Below, one piece after another: positions 1 to 5,385 of a stretch of 6,760 nucleotides of DNA. The DNA comes from Omnitrophica WOR_2 bacterium GWA2_47_8 (GTDB lineage: Bacteria; Omnitrophota; Gorgyraeia; Zapsychrales; GWA2-47-8), in NCBI GenBank assembly GCA_001805375.1, contig MHFY01000110.1, forward strand, positions 25,979 to 32,738. Reading direction: 5' to 3'. The translations under genes were made by a program, and so were the position numbers. The notes beneath the pieces were generated by a model. That model was given only the letters and a program-made list of their open reading frames with translations. It searched no databases and had not been told where the DNA came from. Within the stretch, counting starts at the first letter, position 1. Each line of letters opens with the position of its first letter.

Positions 1-338
1 AGCATCTTATCGATCTGGATCTTGAACAAATAATCACACAGCCAGTAATTAGAAAAAACCTCATGAGAAAAGAACTTATTGCGGTCGCTCATTTTCTTTT
101 TTTGGATAAAGGTATTGTAGATGCTGGGGGCGAGGCCGTATTCCATGGAAAAATAAGCGGTGGATTGGACCTGGGGTGAAAGAAGTGTGCTTTCCGCGTT
201 CAGGATAGATGACAACGGGAAGCTGAAATAAGATTCCTGGTTGATGTCCTGGCTGTAATTCTCCTGAAAACCGTCAATCGAGGAGGCGAAGTCCTGAAAG
301 GTAAAGGTGTTTTGGGTCTCTGGCGCGGCTTTAGTCAT
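1..338 (-). CDS. alpha-glucan (glycogen) phosphorylase, N-terminal part, truncated by window edge
   Basis: This reading frame was found by translating the minus strand from the ATG at 338-336. It stays open for 112 codons to the left edge, so the 3' end lies outside the window. Residues 61-69 read AYFSMEYGL, the N-terminal signature of GlgP-type alpha-glucan phosphorylases, which release glucose 1-phosphate from glycogen or maltodextrin in the cytoplasm using pyridoxal phosphate. In ordinary GlgP the glycine-rich YSGGLGVLAGD segment follows within about ten residues. Here it is replaced by APSIYNTF and a charged stretch containing HEVFSN (residues 92-97), which suggests an inserted segment. 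About 60 residues precede the motif. The catalytic and PLP-binding parts are not in view. No clear Shine-Dalgarno sequence precedes the ATG. The gene is divergent from the methyltransferase gene. The family call rests mainly on one motif; the start is plausible but unproven. Confidence 0.7.
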   Translation of the reverse strand, partial: MTKAAPETQNTFTFQDFASSIDGFQENYSQDINQESYFSFPLSSILNAESTLLSPQVQSTAYFSMEYGLAPSIYNTFIQKKKMSDRNKFFSHEVFSNYWLCDYLFKIQIDKM

Positions 339-380
339 TGAATTTCTTGAATTTAAGGTTTATGCAATAAACGGAATTCT

Positions 381-420
381 TCCCTCGCTTCACTCTCATG
401 GCTCATAGAAAAGCGAGGGA
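381..420. repeat. inverted repeat / hairpin in the phosphorylase leader
   Basis: The arms TCCCTCGCTT (381-390) and AAGCGAGGGA (411-420) are perfectly complementary over 10 bp. The 20-nt loop can itself fold: TCT 394-396 with AGA 407-409, and ATG 398-400 with CAT 404-406. No T-run follows on either strand, so it is not a standard intrinsic terminator. It lies inside the predicted 5' leader of the phosphorylase gene, about 45 nt before its start codon. It could be a leader structure, a protein-binding site or a unit of a dispersed palindromic repeat. Confidence 0.7.
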
Positions 421-422
421 TA

Positions 423-472
423 ATACCGCGTTTACCTTAATAAAATTTTGTAAATTTGATGGAACGCGGTAT
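423..472. repeat. second inverted repeat, 2 nt from the first
   Basis: The arms ATACCGCGTT (423-432) and AACGCGGTAT (463-472) are complementary over 10 bp around a 30-nt AT-rich loop. The right arm abuts the predicted minus-strand -10 element. The phosphorylase transcript would begin near 466, inside this arm, so the full hairpin would probably not form in that RNA. Action at the DNA level, as an operator or repeat unit, seems more likely. No T-tract follows on either side. Confidence 0.65.
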
Positions 473-481
473 ATTATAACA
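473..481 (-). promoter_or_regulatory. extended -10 promoter for the phosphorylase gene
   Basis: Read on the minus strand, 481-473 is TGTTATAAT, a perfect TGnTATAAT extended -10. No convincing -35 hexamer is found 16-19 nt upstream, which extended -10 promoters can tolerate. Initiation about 7 nt downstream would be near 466, giving a leader of roughly 128 nt that contains the 381-420 hairpin. Predicted from sequence only. Confidence 0.5.
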
Positions 482-493
482 AAATTTTAAAGA

Positions 494-521
494 TTGGATA
501 GCATTTTAAAAATGTTATAAT
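494..521 (+). promoter_or_regulatory. promoter for the methyltransferase gene
   Basis: TTGGAT at 494-499 is a partial -35 match. After a 16-nt spacer comes a perfect TATAAT at 516-521, preceded by TG at 513-514 to give an extended -10. Expected initiation is near 528, about 17 nt before the ATG at 545. No Shine-Dalgarno sequence is visible in that short leader. Confidence 0.6.
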
Positions 522-544
522 AAGGCCTTAAATTAAATAATGTC

Positions 545-1267
545 ATGACGAACACAAAAAACTCCCCTATTTCTTCCTGGGCCCAATGGTTTGACAAAGC
601 CGCTGCCACGTTCGATGATCCGCGGATGAAGATCGCATATTATAAGAACGGAAAGACCGGCACACCTTATTCTCAACACGCCGTGGAAGCCACCCACAGG
701 GATATCTTTAAAAAATTAGCCCCGGCCCGTGATGCCAGTATCCTGGATATCGGTTGCGGAGTTGGATATTTTACAAAAACCCACGCTAAAAAAGTAAAAC
801 TCATCATCGGCAGCGATGTTTCTCTTCACATGATCCGATCCGCCCGTGACCTGAATCCACGGGGCCACTTTTTGGTCGCCCAGGCGTACAGCCTCCCCTT
901 TCAAAACGAAACATTCGACCGCATTTTCAGTTACGGCGTGACACAATACCTTCCATCTCAACCGACGCTTCAAAAGATGCTTAAAGAAATGCTGCGCCTT
1001 ATAAAACCGCATGGGCGTATGCTGATCGGGGATATTTTGGAACCGGTCCATCAAAGCGGCCGCGGATCGTACAACAAAACGACCCAAAAGGGCAAACGCT
1101 GGTGGCCGAAAACACTAGACCATGACCTGGCCAAACTGTATGTTTCGAAACAGCTTTTTGAGAATTTCTGTAAGAAAAACAAGCTTACGTGCAAATTCTT
1201 TTCTCAACACATCAGCGGCCGCGCCATCCCGACACCCCGCTATGACGTGGTCATTGATTGCCCGTAA
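545..1267 (+). CDS. class I SAM-dependent methyltransferase
   Basis: This 240-residue protein has the Rossmann-type methyltransferase core of the Methyltransf_11/25 kind. Motif I, LDIGCGVGYFT, is at residues 67-77 and binds SAM. The acidic residue after strand beta-2 is D91 in IGSDVS. AQAYSLPF at 112-119 matches the adenine-contacting loop. FDRIFSYGVTQYLP at 124-137 is the post-motif II segment, and LIKPHGRMLIGDI at 152-164 is motif III. An N-terminal region with WFDKAAATFDDPRMK (residues 15-29) precedes the core. It has no signal peptide or membrane segment, so it is cytoplasmic. The substrate cannot be deduced; small molecules, sugars and lipids are all possible. The ATG at 545 follows a strong -10 closely and has no Shine-Dalgarno. 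A two-codon ORF (ATG TCA TGA, 540-548) ends across this start codon. The TM2 gene follows after 24 nt. Confidence 0.88.
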   Translation: MTNTKNSPISSWAQWFDKAAATFDDPRMKIAYYKNGKTGTPYSQHAVEATHRDIFKKLAPARDASILDIGCGVGYFTKTHAKKVKLIIGSDVSLHMIRSARDLNPRGHFLVAQAYSLPFQNETFDRIFSYGVTQYLPSQPTLQKMLKEMLRLIKPHGRMLIGDILEPVHQSGRGSYNKTTQKGKRWWPKTLDHDLAKLYVSKQLFENFCKKNKLTCKFFSQHISGRAIPTPRYDVVIDCP

Positions 1268-1282
1268 AAAGTAATATATAAT
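1254..1282 (+). promoter_or_regulatory. promoter for the TM2 gene, inside the methyltransferase 3' end
   Basis: TTGATT (1254-1259) and a perfect TATAAT (1277-1282) are separated by an ideal 17-nt spacer. The -35 lies in the last codons of the methyltransferase gene. Initiation about 7 nt after the -10 falls near 1289, only a few bases before the ATG at 1292, so the mRNA would be leaderless or nearly so. The 9 nt between the -10 and the ATG contain no Shine-Dalgarno, which fits that reading. Confidence 0.6.
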
Positions 1283-1291
1283 AGCCTTCTT

Positions 1292-1510
1292 ATGGCAGAA
1301 ACAGGAAAACGAAATTTCACCACCGCCTTGATCCTCTCCGTGCTCTTGGGGGGACTGGGAGTCGACCGCTTCTACCTGGGCTACATCGGGCTGGGGATAT
1401 TAAAATTGATAACCGGCGGGGGCTTCGGTATCTGGTGGCTTATCGATATTATCTTGATCGCGACTAAAAATTTAAAAGATGCCGACGGCAACGAATTAGA
1501 AGGCAACTGA
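1292..1510 (+). CDS. TM2-domain small membrane protein
   Basis: This 72-residue protein is a TM2 domain (Pfam PF05154) with little else. A short basic N-terminus leads into a first hydrophobic helix (about 9-24) overlapping the hallmark GGLGVDRFYLG (20-30). A glycine-rich stretch with LGILKLITGGGFGIWW (34-49) is followed by LIDIILIA (50-57) and a hydrophilic tail ending DADGNELEGN. The aromatic-rich GVDRFYLG loop and the GxWxxID pattern (46-52) are diagnostic. TM2 proteins sit in the cytoplasmic membrane; in bacteria their function is mostly unknown. The ATG at 1292 gives the normal family length and lies just downstream of a strong predicted promoter, without a Shine-Dalgarno. The gene ends 6 nt from the end of a convergent gene, and no hairpin terminator is visible between them. 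Confidence 0.9.
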   Translation: MAETGKRNFTTALILSVLLGGLGVDRFYLGYIGLGILKLITGGGFGIWWLIDIILIATKNLKDADGNELEGN

Positions 1511-1516
1511 CCTCTC

Positions 1517-1945
1517 CTACCTTCTTTCTATCAAAAAGTTGATCCTCTTTAAAAGCTCTCCGAACATTTGATCACCGGGGCGCACCTTTAACGGCTTACG
1601 AAGATGAGCCGGCGCATCGATTACAATATCTAATTCACGCAAGATCCTGTCATAGGGGCCTAAAATCTTATTGGTGATGTAATAAATCCAATAGATCAGC
1701 ATAAAGAAAGCCCCTCCCATCAAAATGCCTAAACTTATGATGATAAGTTTCAGGCCGCTGAAGGAAGACTTTACAAGGCTATGCATGTCGCCGGTGTCGG
1801 CAAATAGCGGATGCTTGACCACAAGATAGGCCATGCCCATGAAAGCCGCCAAGATCAAAAAACACATGATATAAAACGTAAAAAGGATCTGCTCCTGCGG
1901 CTTATTAACATGCAGAAGAATATCTCTTTTATATCGCTCTTCCAT
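1517..1945 (-). CDS. small two-helix membrane protein with C-terminal HAMP-like segment
   Basis: The 142-residue protein starts with a charged cytoplasmic stretch (1-19). A hydrophobic helix follows (about 20-43), then a short outside loop (44-63), a second helix (about 64-90) and a cytoplasmic tail. The tail resembles a HAMP domain: ILGPYDRILRELDIVID (94-110) has the conserved GP and amphipathic helix 1, and LKVRPGDQMFGELLKRINFLIE (119-140) fits the connector end and helix 2. HAMP domains normally relay signals between membrane sensors and kinase, cyclase or chemotaxis outputs. No output domain is attached: the protein stops right after helix 2. It could be a stand-alone relay or dimerisation partner. 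It lies 63 nt downstream of the FemAB-like gene on the same strand and has a strong Shine-Dalgarno. TATGAT at 1989-1984 is a possible -10 of its own, without a good -35. Function unknown. Confidence 0.75.
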   Translation of the reverse strand: MEERYKRDILLHVNKPQEQILFTFYIMCFLILAAFMGMAYLVVKHPLFADTGDMHSLVKSSFSGLKLIIISLGILMGGAFFMLIYWIYYITNKILGPYDRILRELDIVIDAPAHLRKPLKVRPGDQMFGELLKRINFLIERR

Positions 1946-1947
1946 CT

Positions 1948-1956
1948 CTCTCCTTT
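1948..1956 (-). promoter_or_regulatory. Shine-Dalgarno of the HAMP-like gene
   Basis: On the minus strand AAAGGAGAG (1956-1948) lies just before the ATG at 1945-1943 and supports that start. It shows that the organism uses Shine-Dalgarno pairing at some genes, in contrast with the two plus-strand genes that lack it. Confidence 0.65.
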
Positions 1957-2008
1957 ATTGCTATCAACGGCTGAAACTCTTTCATCATATCGTATTTTCT
2001 TTTAAAAA

Positions 2009-3049
2009 TCATGCTAAAAAAGGATAAATTATGTTGCTTCCCAGACGCACCATCCAATCCGGCACCCAATCCTGGGTAAAAAACTGCGTCATTGTTCTTA
2101 AGATCCTTTTCTGGCTGAATTTATAATCCGGCGGGGCGTATCCCAAATGCGTAATGTCCATGATCTTGGCCCCCGTATGATTCTTAAACAGGATAAGGCC
2201 GTGCTGGTCATAACCGCTGGAGCCCAGATCGATGAATTTAAGCCCTTTTTCCTTACCAAATTTTATGCCTTCCCAAAAAAGAAGGTTATTGGGCCGCAGG
2301 TTCGTTGCCTGCAGGCTCGATGTATTGAATTTATAATAGAGCGTGTCCCCGCAGACCAGGTAGACATTGGCGGCAATAAGGTTATTTTTATTATCAAACG
2401 CCCCCAGCAGGACGCCCTGGTCCTGGTCCATATATTCCTGCCAGATAATATCAAAAAACCGGTAGGGTTGAGGAAAAAGGCGGTATTTATTCTTGCGCAG
2501 GTCCAAATGCAGCTGAAAGAATTTCCTTAAATAGGATTTGTCGCAGCGTTTTACAACGAGGTCGAATTTCTGCGCCTGTTTGACCGCGGAACGGAAAGAA
2601 TCATGCGTATGCCGCCAGACCGTATCAAGATCCGCCTGGATATCAAGGACATGGTACCTTTCCTTGCTTAAAACCTGAAACTTCGGGCTCTGTTTTATGA
2701 TATCATCGCGCAGGTTACGGATAGCGATGCGGTAACGCGGATAATCCTGGCGCAACGATTCATAAAACAAATGCCAATCTTCTGAACTTTTAACGTGTGA
2801 GTCAAAATAATCGCAATACGACAAAAAACATATCTTCCATTCCAGAAAGTTTGCAACAACCGAATAAATAATATAGCTGTCCACTTCTCCTTGGCGCTCT
2901 AAATATTTGACGAAAATCCTTGTCCCATACGTGCGCTGGATCACCTTCAGCCACTGCGGAGAAGAAAAAAGGTTCCGGTTTAAATTGGGCAGGTTTAATT
3001 CTTTAAGGGCCTGATTGAGCGGTAATGTTCGGACCATAGATTTATTCAT
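2009..3049 (-). CDS. FemAB/BioF2-like GNAT-fold acyl- or aminoacyltransferase
   Basis: This 346-residue soluble protein resembles the Acetyltransf_6 / FemAB-like family (PF13480). The N-terminal half contains LFSSPQWLKVIQRTYG (27-42), a pattern typical of the family's first subdomain. The second GNAT unit covers about 145-305, with FRSAVKQAQKFDLVVK (152-167), LHLDLRKNKYRLFPQPYRFF (180-199), the beta strands LLGAFDNKNNLIAANVYLV (214-232), and RPNNLLFWEGIKFGKEKGLKFIDLGSS (252-278). Family members include the Fem aminoacyltransferases of peptidoglycan bridges and enzymes linked to exopolysaccharide clusters. The donor (acyl-CoA or aminoacyl-tRNA) cannot be told from sequence. It has no signal peptide, so it acts at the cytoplasmic side. 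Its ATG lies inside the end of the GT39 gene (overlap ATGAATAA, 3049-3042) and has no Shine-Dalgarno, which suggests translational coupling. Its place in the glycosyltransferase operon suggests modification of a glycan precursor. Confidence 0.8.
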   Translation of the reverse strand: MNKSMVRTLPLNQALKELNLPNLNRNLFSSPQWLKVIQRTYGTRIFVKYLERQGEVDSYIIYSVVANFLEWKICFLSYCDYFDSHVKSSEDWHLFYESLRQDYPRYRIAIRNLRDDIIKQSPKFQVLSKERYHVLDIQADLDTVWRHTHDSFRSAVKQAQKFDLVVKRCDKSYLRKFFQLHLDLRKNKYRLFPQPYRFFDIIWQEYMDQDQGVLLGAFDNKNNLIAANVYLVCGDTLYYKFNTSSLQATNLRPNNLLFWEGIKFGKEKGLKFIDLGSSGYDQHGLILFKNHTGAKIMDITHLGYAPPDYKFSQKRILRTMTQFFTQDWVPDWMVRLGSNIIYPFLA

Positions 3050-4670
3050 TGGAAGGTTTTTTCGTCTGCTGCGCAGCCAAGGCCAGCATTTTCCCGATCG
3101 AATCTTTCAAATCATAGATGTATATTGCACCCAGCTGCTTATTCCTAGAATTTAAGAAATCTAAAGATGTCCTTAAATTCTCGCTATGCTCGAACACAAA
3201 TCTCTCCAAAACAACCTCATCAAAATGCCCGGAGGCCTTGACCGGTTTCACGTGCTGGGTCAAAAAGGCCAGGTAATCTTCCAATCTAAAGGTGAATTTC
3301 TCTTTGCTTGCCGTGTAAGAAATAAAGGCCTGCGGGTCCAGGACGATATACTGAAATCCTTGCTGGTAGCGCTTAAGCAGCGATTCAAAATTATGCGGCA
3401 GTTCCTGCACATCGCCTCGGTCCTTGACATAAAGATTTTGGATCCATGGCTGCGTGGATAAGATCTTGGCTTTCGGATTTATCATCTTGATCGCGTCGAC
3501 AACCACCCGGTAGGCACAACGGGAACGGTTGATCGCCATCGCCTTGGGAAGCAGGCTTAACAACAGACAAGCCATCAATAGCTCAGCCCCAAAATGCACG
3601 CTGAGTTTTTTCTTCTCGTGATAGGATTCGGCAAGCAAAAGGGCTATTCCCATCGCTGCCAAAGGCAGCCCCACACACAAATAACGCGCCGCCTTATCCG
3701 CCGCGAATGAAAAGATCAGCATCAGAAAACACACCAACAAAAAAGGCATGGCTTTGTGCCAATCCCGTTTATACAGAAAATAAAGATTTCCAAAGAATAA
3801 AAAACCGAACACCAAGCTTTCCAGACGAAAAAGATAATACGGGTAAGAAAGAAAATTGATGGGATCAAGCTGGCTTTTTCCTAAGTCCGCTTGGCGGAAC
3901 ATCCAGCTGAAGGTCGTGGTGATATTCTGCCCTTTATCGATACTGCCGATCGTAAACACAAGCAAGAAGAAGATCAAGGTATGCCACATCAATTTGCGCC
4001 CATTGGGCAGCCTTTTGTCCAGAAGGCCTGGAATAACTTCCGTAAACGCGATTAAAAGCGGCACAATGATCAATCGGTAATTGGTAAAATAAACGCCAGC
4101 TGCCAGAACACTGGAAAGGAAGGTCCGCCAGGTCAACTCCTTGGGGAACACATAAAAATAAAGCGTGAGCATAAAAAATAAAGTGCTCAGCGACTCCTGC
4201 ATGGCCAGCCTTGAATAAAGAACATGACTGGGCAGCACAGCCAATATCGCGGCGCTTAAAAGCGCCGTAGCCTGAGAATTGGTCATCCGCTTGGTAAAAA
4301 GATAAACGACCGGCAGCGTTAACAAACCAGCAAGTGTAGAAACGATTTTAGGAAAAACAAAAAAGTCCAACCCTCCCCACAGGGCCCGGGAATCGACAAT
4401 AAAAAACCACAAGGCCTTTCCCGTTCCCAGGGAAAGCCGAAGGACGGCATACAAGGCCTGCATAAACGATCCAAGGTCCTGCGGCGGGTGCTTATCGATG
4501 ATCTCCAAAAGCGGGTAATTGAAGTTTAAATAGAATCCCTCGTCATAAAAGAACATAAAATTGCTGGTGACGTTAGTGATCCTCAGAATGACCCCGAACA
4601 GGATCACCAGCCATAAAGACCACTTTACGAAGATCGGGAAATTTTGCTCGAACTGCCGAGAACTTAACAT
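3042..4670 (-). CDS. GT39/PMT-type membrane glycosyltransferase (GT-C fold)
   Basis: This 542-residue multi-spanning protein looks like a PMT_2/ArnT-type glycosyltransferase, which moves a sugar from a polyprenyl-phosphate donor to an acceptor on the outer face of the cytoplasmic membrane. The first helix is at about 14-32. It is followed by FFYDEGFY (40-47), where D43-E44 match the catalytic acidic pair in the first outer loop. PKIVSTLAGLLTLPVVYLF (107-125) and LPSHVLYSRLAMQESLSTLF (146-165) are characteristic of the family. Further helices lie at about 135-150, 160-176, 183-215, 228-243, 283-300, 308-324, 330-347 and 360-378. ADKAARYLCVGLP (324-336) matches the conserved RY-containing segment before a late helix. 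Residues 380-542 form a hydrophilic C-terminal domain, probably outside. The sugar and acceptor are unknown. The gene starts 1 nt after the GT2 stop codon. Confidence 0.85.
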   Translation of the reverse strand: MLSSRQFEQNFPIFVKWSLWLVILFGVILRITNVTSNFMFFYDEGFYLNFNYPLLEIIDKHPPQDLGSFMQALYAVLRLSLGTGKALWFFIVDSRALWGGLDFFVFPKIVSTLAGLLTLPVVYLFTKRMTNSQATALLSAAILAVLPSHVLYSRLAMQESLSTLFFMLTLYFYVFPKELTWRTFLSSVLAAGVYFTNYRLIIVPLLIAFTEVIPGLLDKRLPNGRKLMWHTLIFFLLVFTIGSIDKGQNITTTFSWMFRQADLGKSQLDPINFLSYPYYLFRLESLVFGFLFFGNLYFLYKRDWHKAMPFLLVCFLMLIFSFAADKAARYLCVGLPLAAMGIALLLAESYHEKKKLSVHFGAELLMACLLLSLLPKAMAINRSRCAYRVVVDAIKMINPKAKILSTQPWIQNLYVKDRGDVQELPHNFESLLKRYQQGFQYIVLDPQAFISYTASKEKFTFRLEDYLAFLTQHVKPVKASGHFDEVVLERFVFEHSENLRTSLDFLNSRNKQLGAIYIYDLKDSIGKMLALAAQQTKKPSNE

Positions 4671-4671
4671 A

Positions 4672-5385
4672 TTATTTTTTTATCCCCAATCCTAAATAAA
4701 CCAACGGCCTTAAGATGCTCCACCAACCGGAGAATGGCTTCATTTTCGTGTATCCCTCCTGCGAAGGCGGGTAAATTTTTGAGACTGGGACTTCCTTGAC
4801 TTTATAACCCAGTTTAATGGCCTTATAAAACAAATACGGTTCTAATTCATATTTGTCCAGCCAATCCTGGTTTAGGTCGATGCGCTTATCGTCCAGAAGT
4901 GAAAGCCTCACCGCCCGGCAGCCGTTGGTGCTATCGGTGATCCAACGGCCGCTGACCAAAGAAAACAATAACGGATGCACCGTTCGCGTGGCTATCTTCC
5001 GATAAAACGGCATGCCGCCGTGCACTCCCCCCTTCAAATAACGGGAGCCTTGGATAAGATCAAAACCTTCTTCGATCGCCTGCTTAAATTTAACGATATC
5101 CTGGGGATCATCCTTATCGTTGCCGGATGCAAAAAAGATCGCCGTGTAGCCTTTCTCCCTGGCATAGCTGAACAACTGCCGGATACAATGCCCGGCCCCT
5201 TGCGTTTTTTCGTTACGGATGACTATGACCGGGATCCCGGAAGGGACACTTTTAAGCGCGCCATCGGTTGAACCGTCGTCAATGATCAAAACATCATAAA
5301 GGACATAGTCATTATACTTATTAATGACGCGTTTGATCTTTTCCCCTTCATTATAAGCGCAGCTGCCGATCAAATATTTTTTCAT
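4672..5385 (-). CDS. DPM1-like family 2 glycosyltransferase (polyprenyl-phosphate sugar synthase type)
   Basis: This 237-residue GT-A enzyme carries family 2 motifs. AYNEGEKI (10-17) is the first nucleotide-binding loop, and VLIIDDGSTDGA (32-43) contains the uracil-binding DD. NEKTQGAGHCIR (58-69) is followed by FFASGNDKDDPQDI (84-97), where D90/D92/D93 form the metal-binding DxD-type site. QGSRYLKGG (112-120) and ITDSTNGCRAVR (149-160) are typical of dolichol-phosphate mannosyltransferase-like enzymes, and EL-EP (180-183) fits the late acidic motif. It would transfer a sugar from a nucleotide donor to a polyprenyl phosphate at the inner membrane face. No C-terminal transmembrane helices are present; the tail after about 216 is only amphipathic, with WWSILRPLVYLGLG. 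It starts directly after the upstream stop codon (TAGATG), with AAAAGGA 11 nt before the ATG. The sugar is unknown. Confidence 0.87.
   Translation of the reverse strand: MKKYLIGSCAYNEGEKIKRVINKYNDYVLYDVLIIDDGSTDGALKSVPSGIPVIVIRNEKTQGAGHCIRQLFSYAREKGYTAIFFASGNDKDDPQDIVKFKQAIEEGFDLIQGSRYLKGGVHGGMPFYRKIATRTVHPLLFSLVSGRWITDSTNGCRAVRLSLLDDKRIDLNQDWLDKYELEPYLFYKAIKLGYKVKEVPVSKIYPPSQEGYTKMKPFSGWWSILRPLVYLGLGIKK

Larger units (their letters stand above)
472..522. repeat. third inverted repeat formed by the two divergent -10 regions
   Basis: TATTATAACA (472-481) and TGTTATAATA (513-522) are perfect 10-bp inverted copies separated by 31 nt. Each copy reads as an extended -10 element in its own outward direction, so much of the symmetry may simply reflect two promoters placed back to back. 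It shares base 472 with the preceding inverted repeat. Confidence 0.6.

Noticed and set aside
716..1087. A 123-codon open frame on the minus strand inside the methyltransferase gene
   Set aside because: It lies wholly antisense to a gene with clear motifs, and its translation shows no recognisable domain.
1056..1222. Two copies of GCGGCCGC (1056-1063 and 1215-1222) in the methyltransferase gene
   Set aside because: Both encode Ser-Gly-Arg in frame and flanking similarity is minimal; codon coincidence explains them.
1530..1543. Small hairpin ATCAA-AAAG-TTGAT between the convergent TM2 and HAMP-like genes, considered as a terminator
   Set aside because: The stem is only 5 AT-rich base pairs without a T-run, and it lies inside the HAMP-like coding sequence.
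2147..2530. A 127-codon plus-strand frame opposite the FemAB-like gene, and similar shorter frames at 1811-2005, 3186-3461, 3856-4080, 4975-5271 and 6019-6204
   Set aside because: All are antisense to well-supported genes and none has a family motif.
4675..4681. Run of seven T (seven A on the coding strand) at the end of the GT2 gene, considered as a slippage site or terminator
   Set aside because: It encodes the natural Lys-Lys-stop end of the GT2, there is no preceding GC-rich stem, and the next gene starts normally 1 nt after the stop codon.
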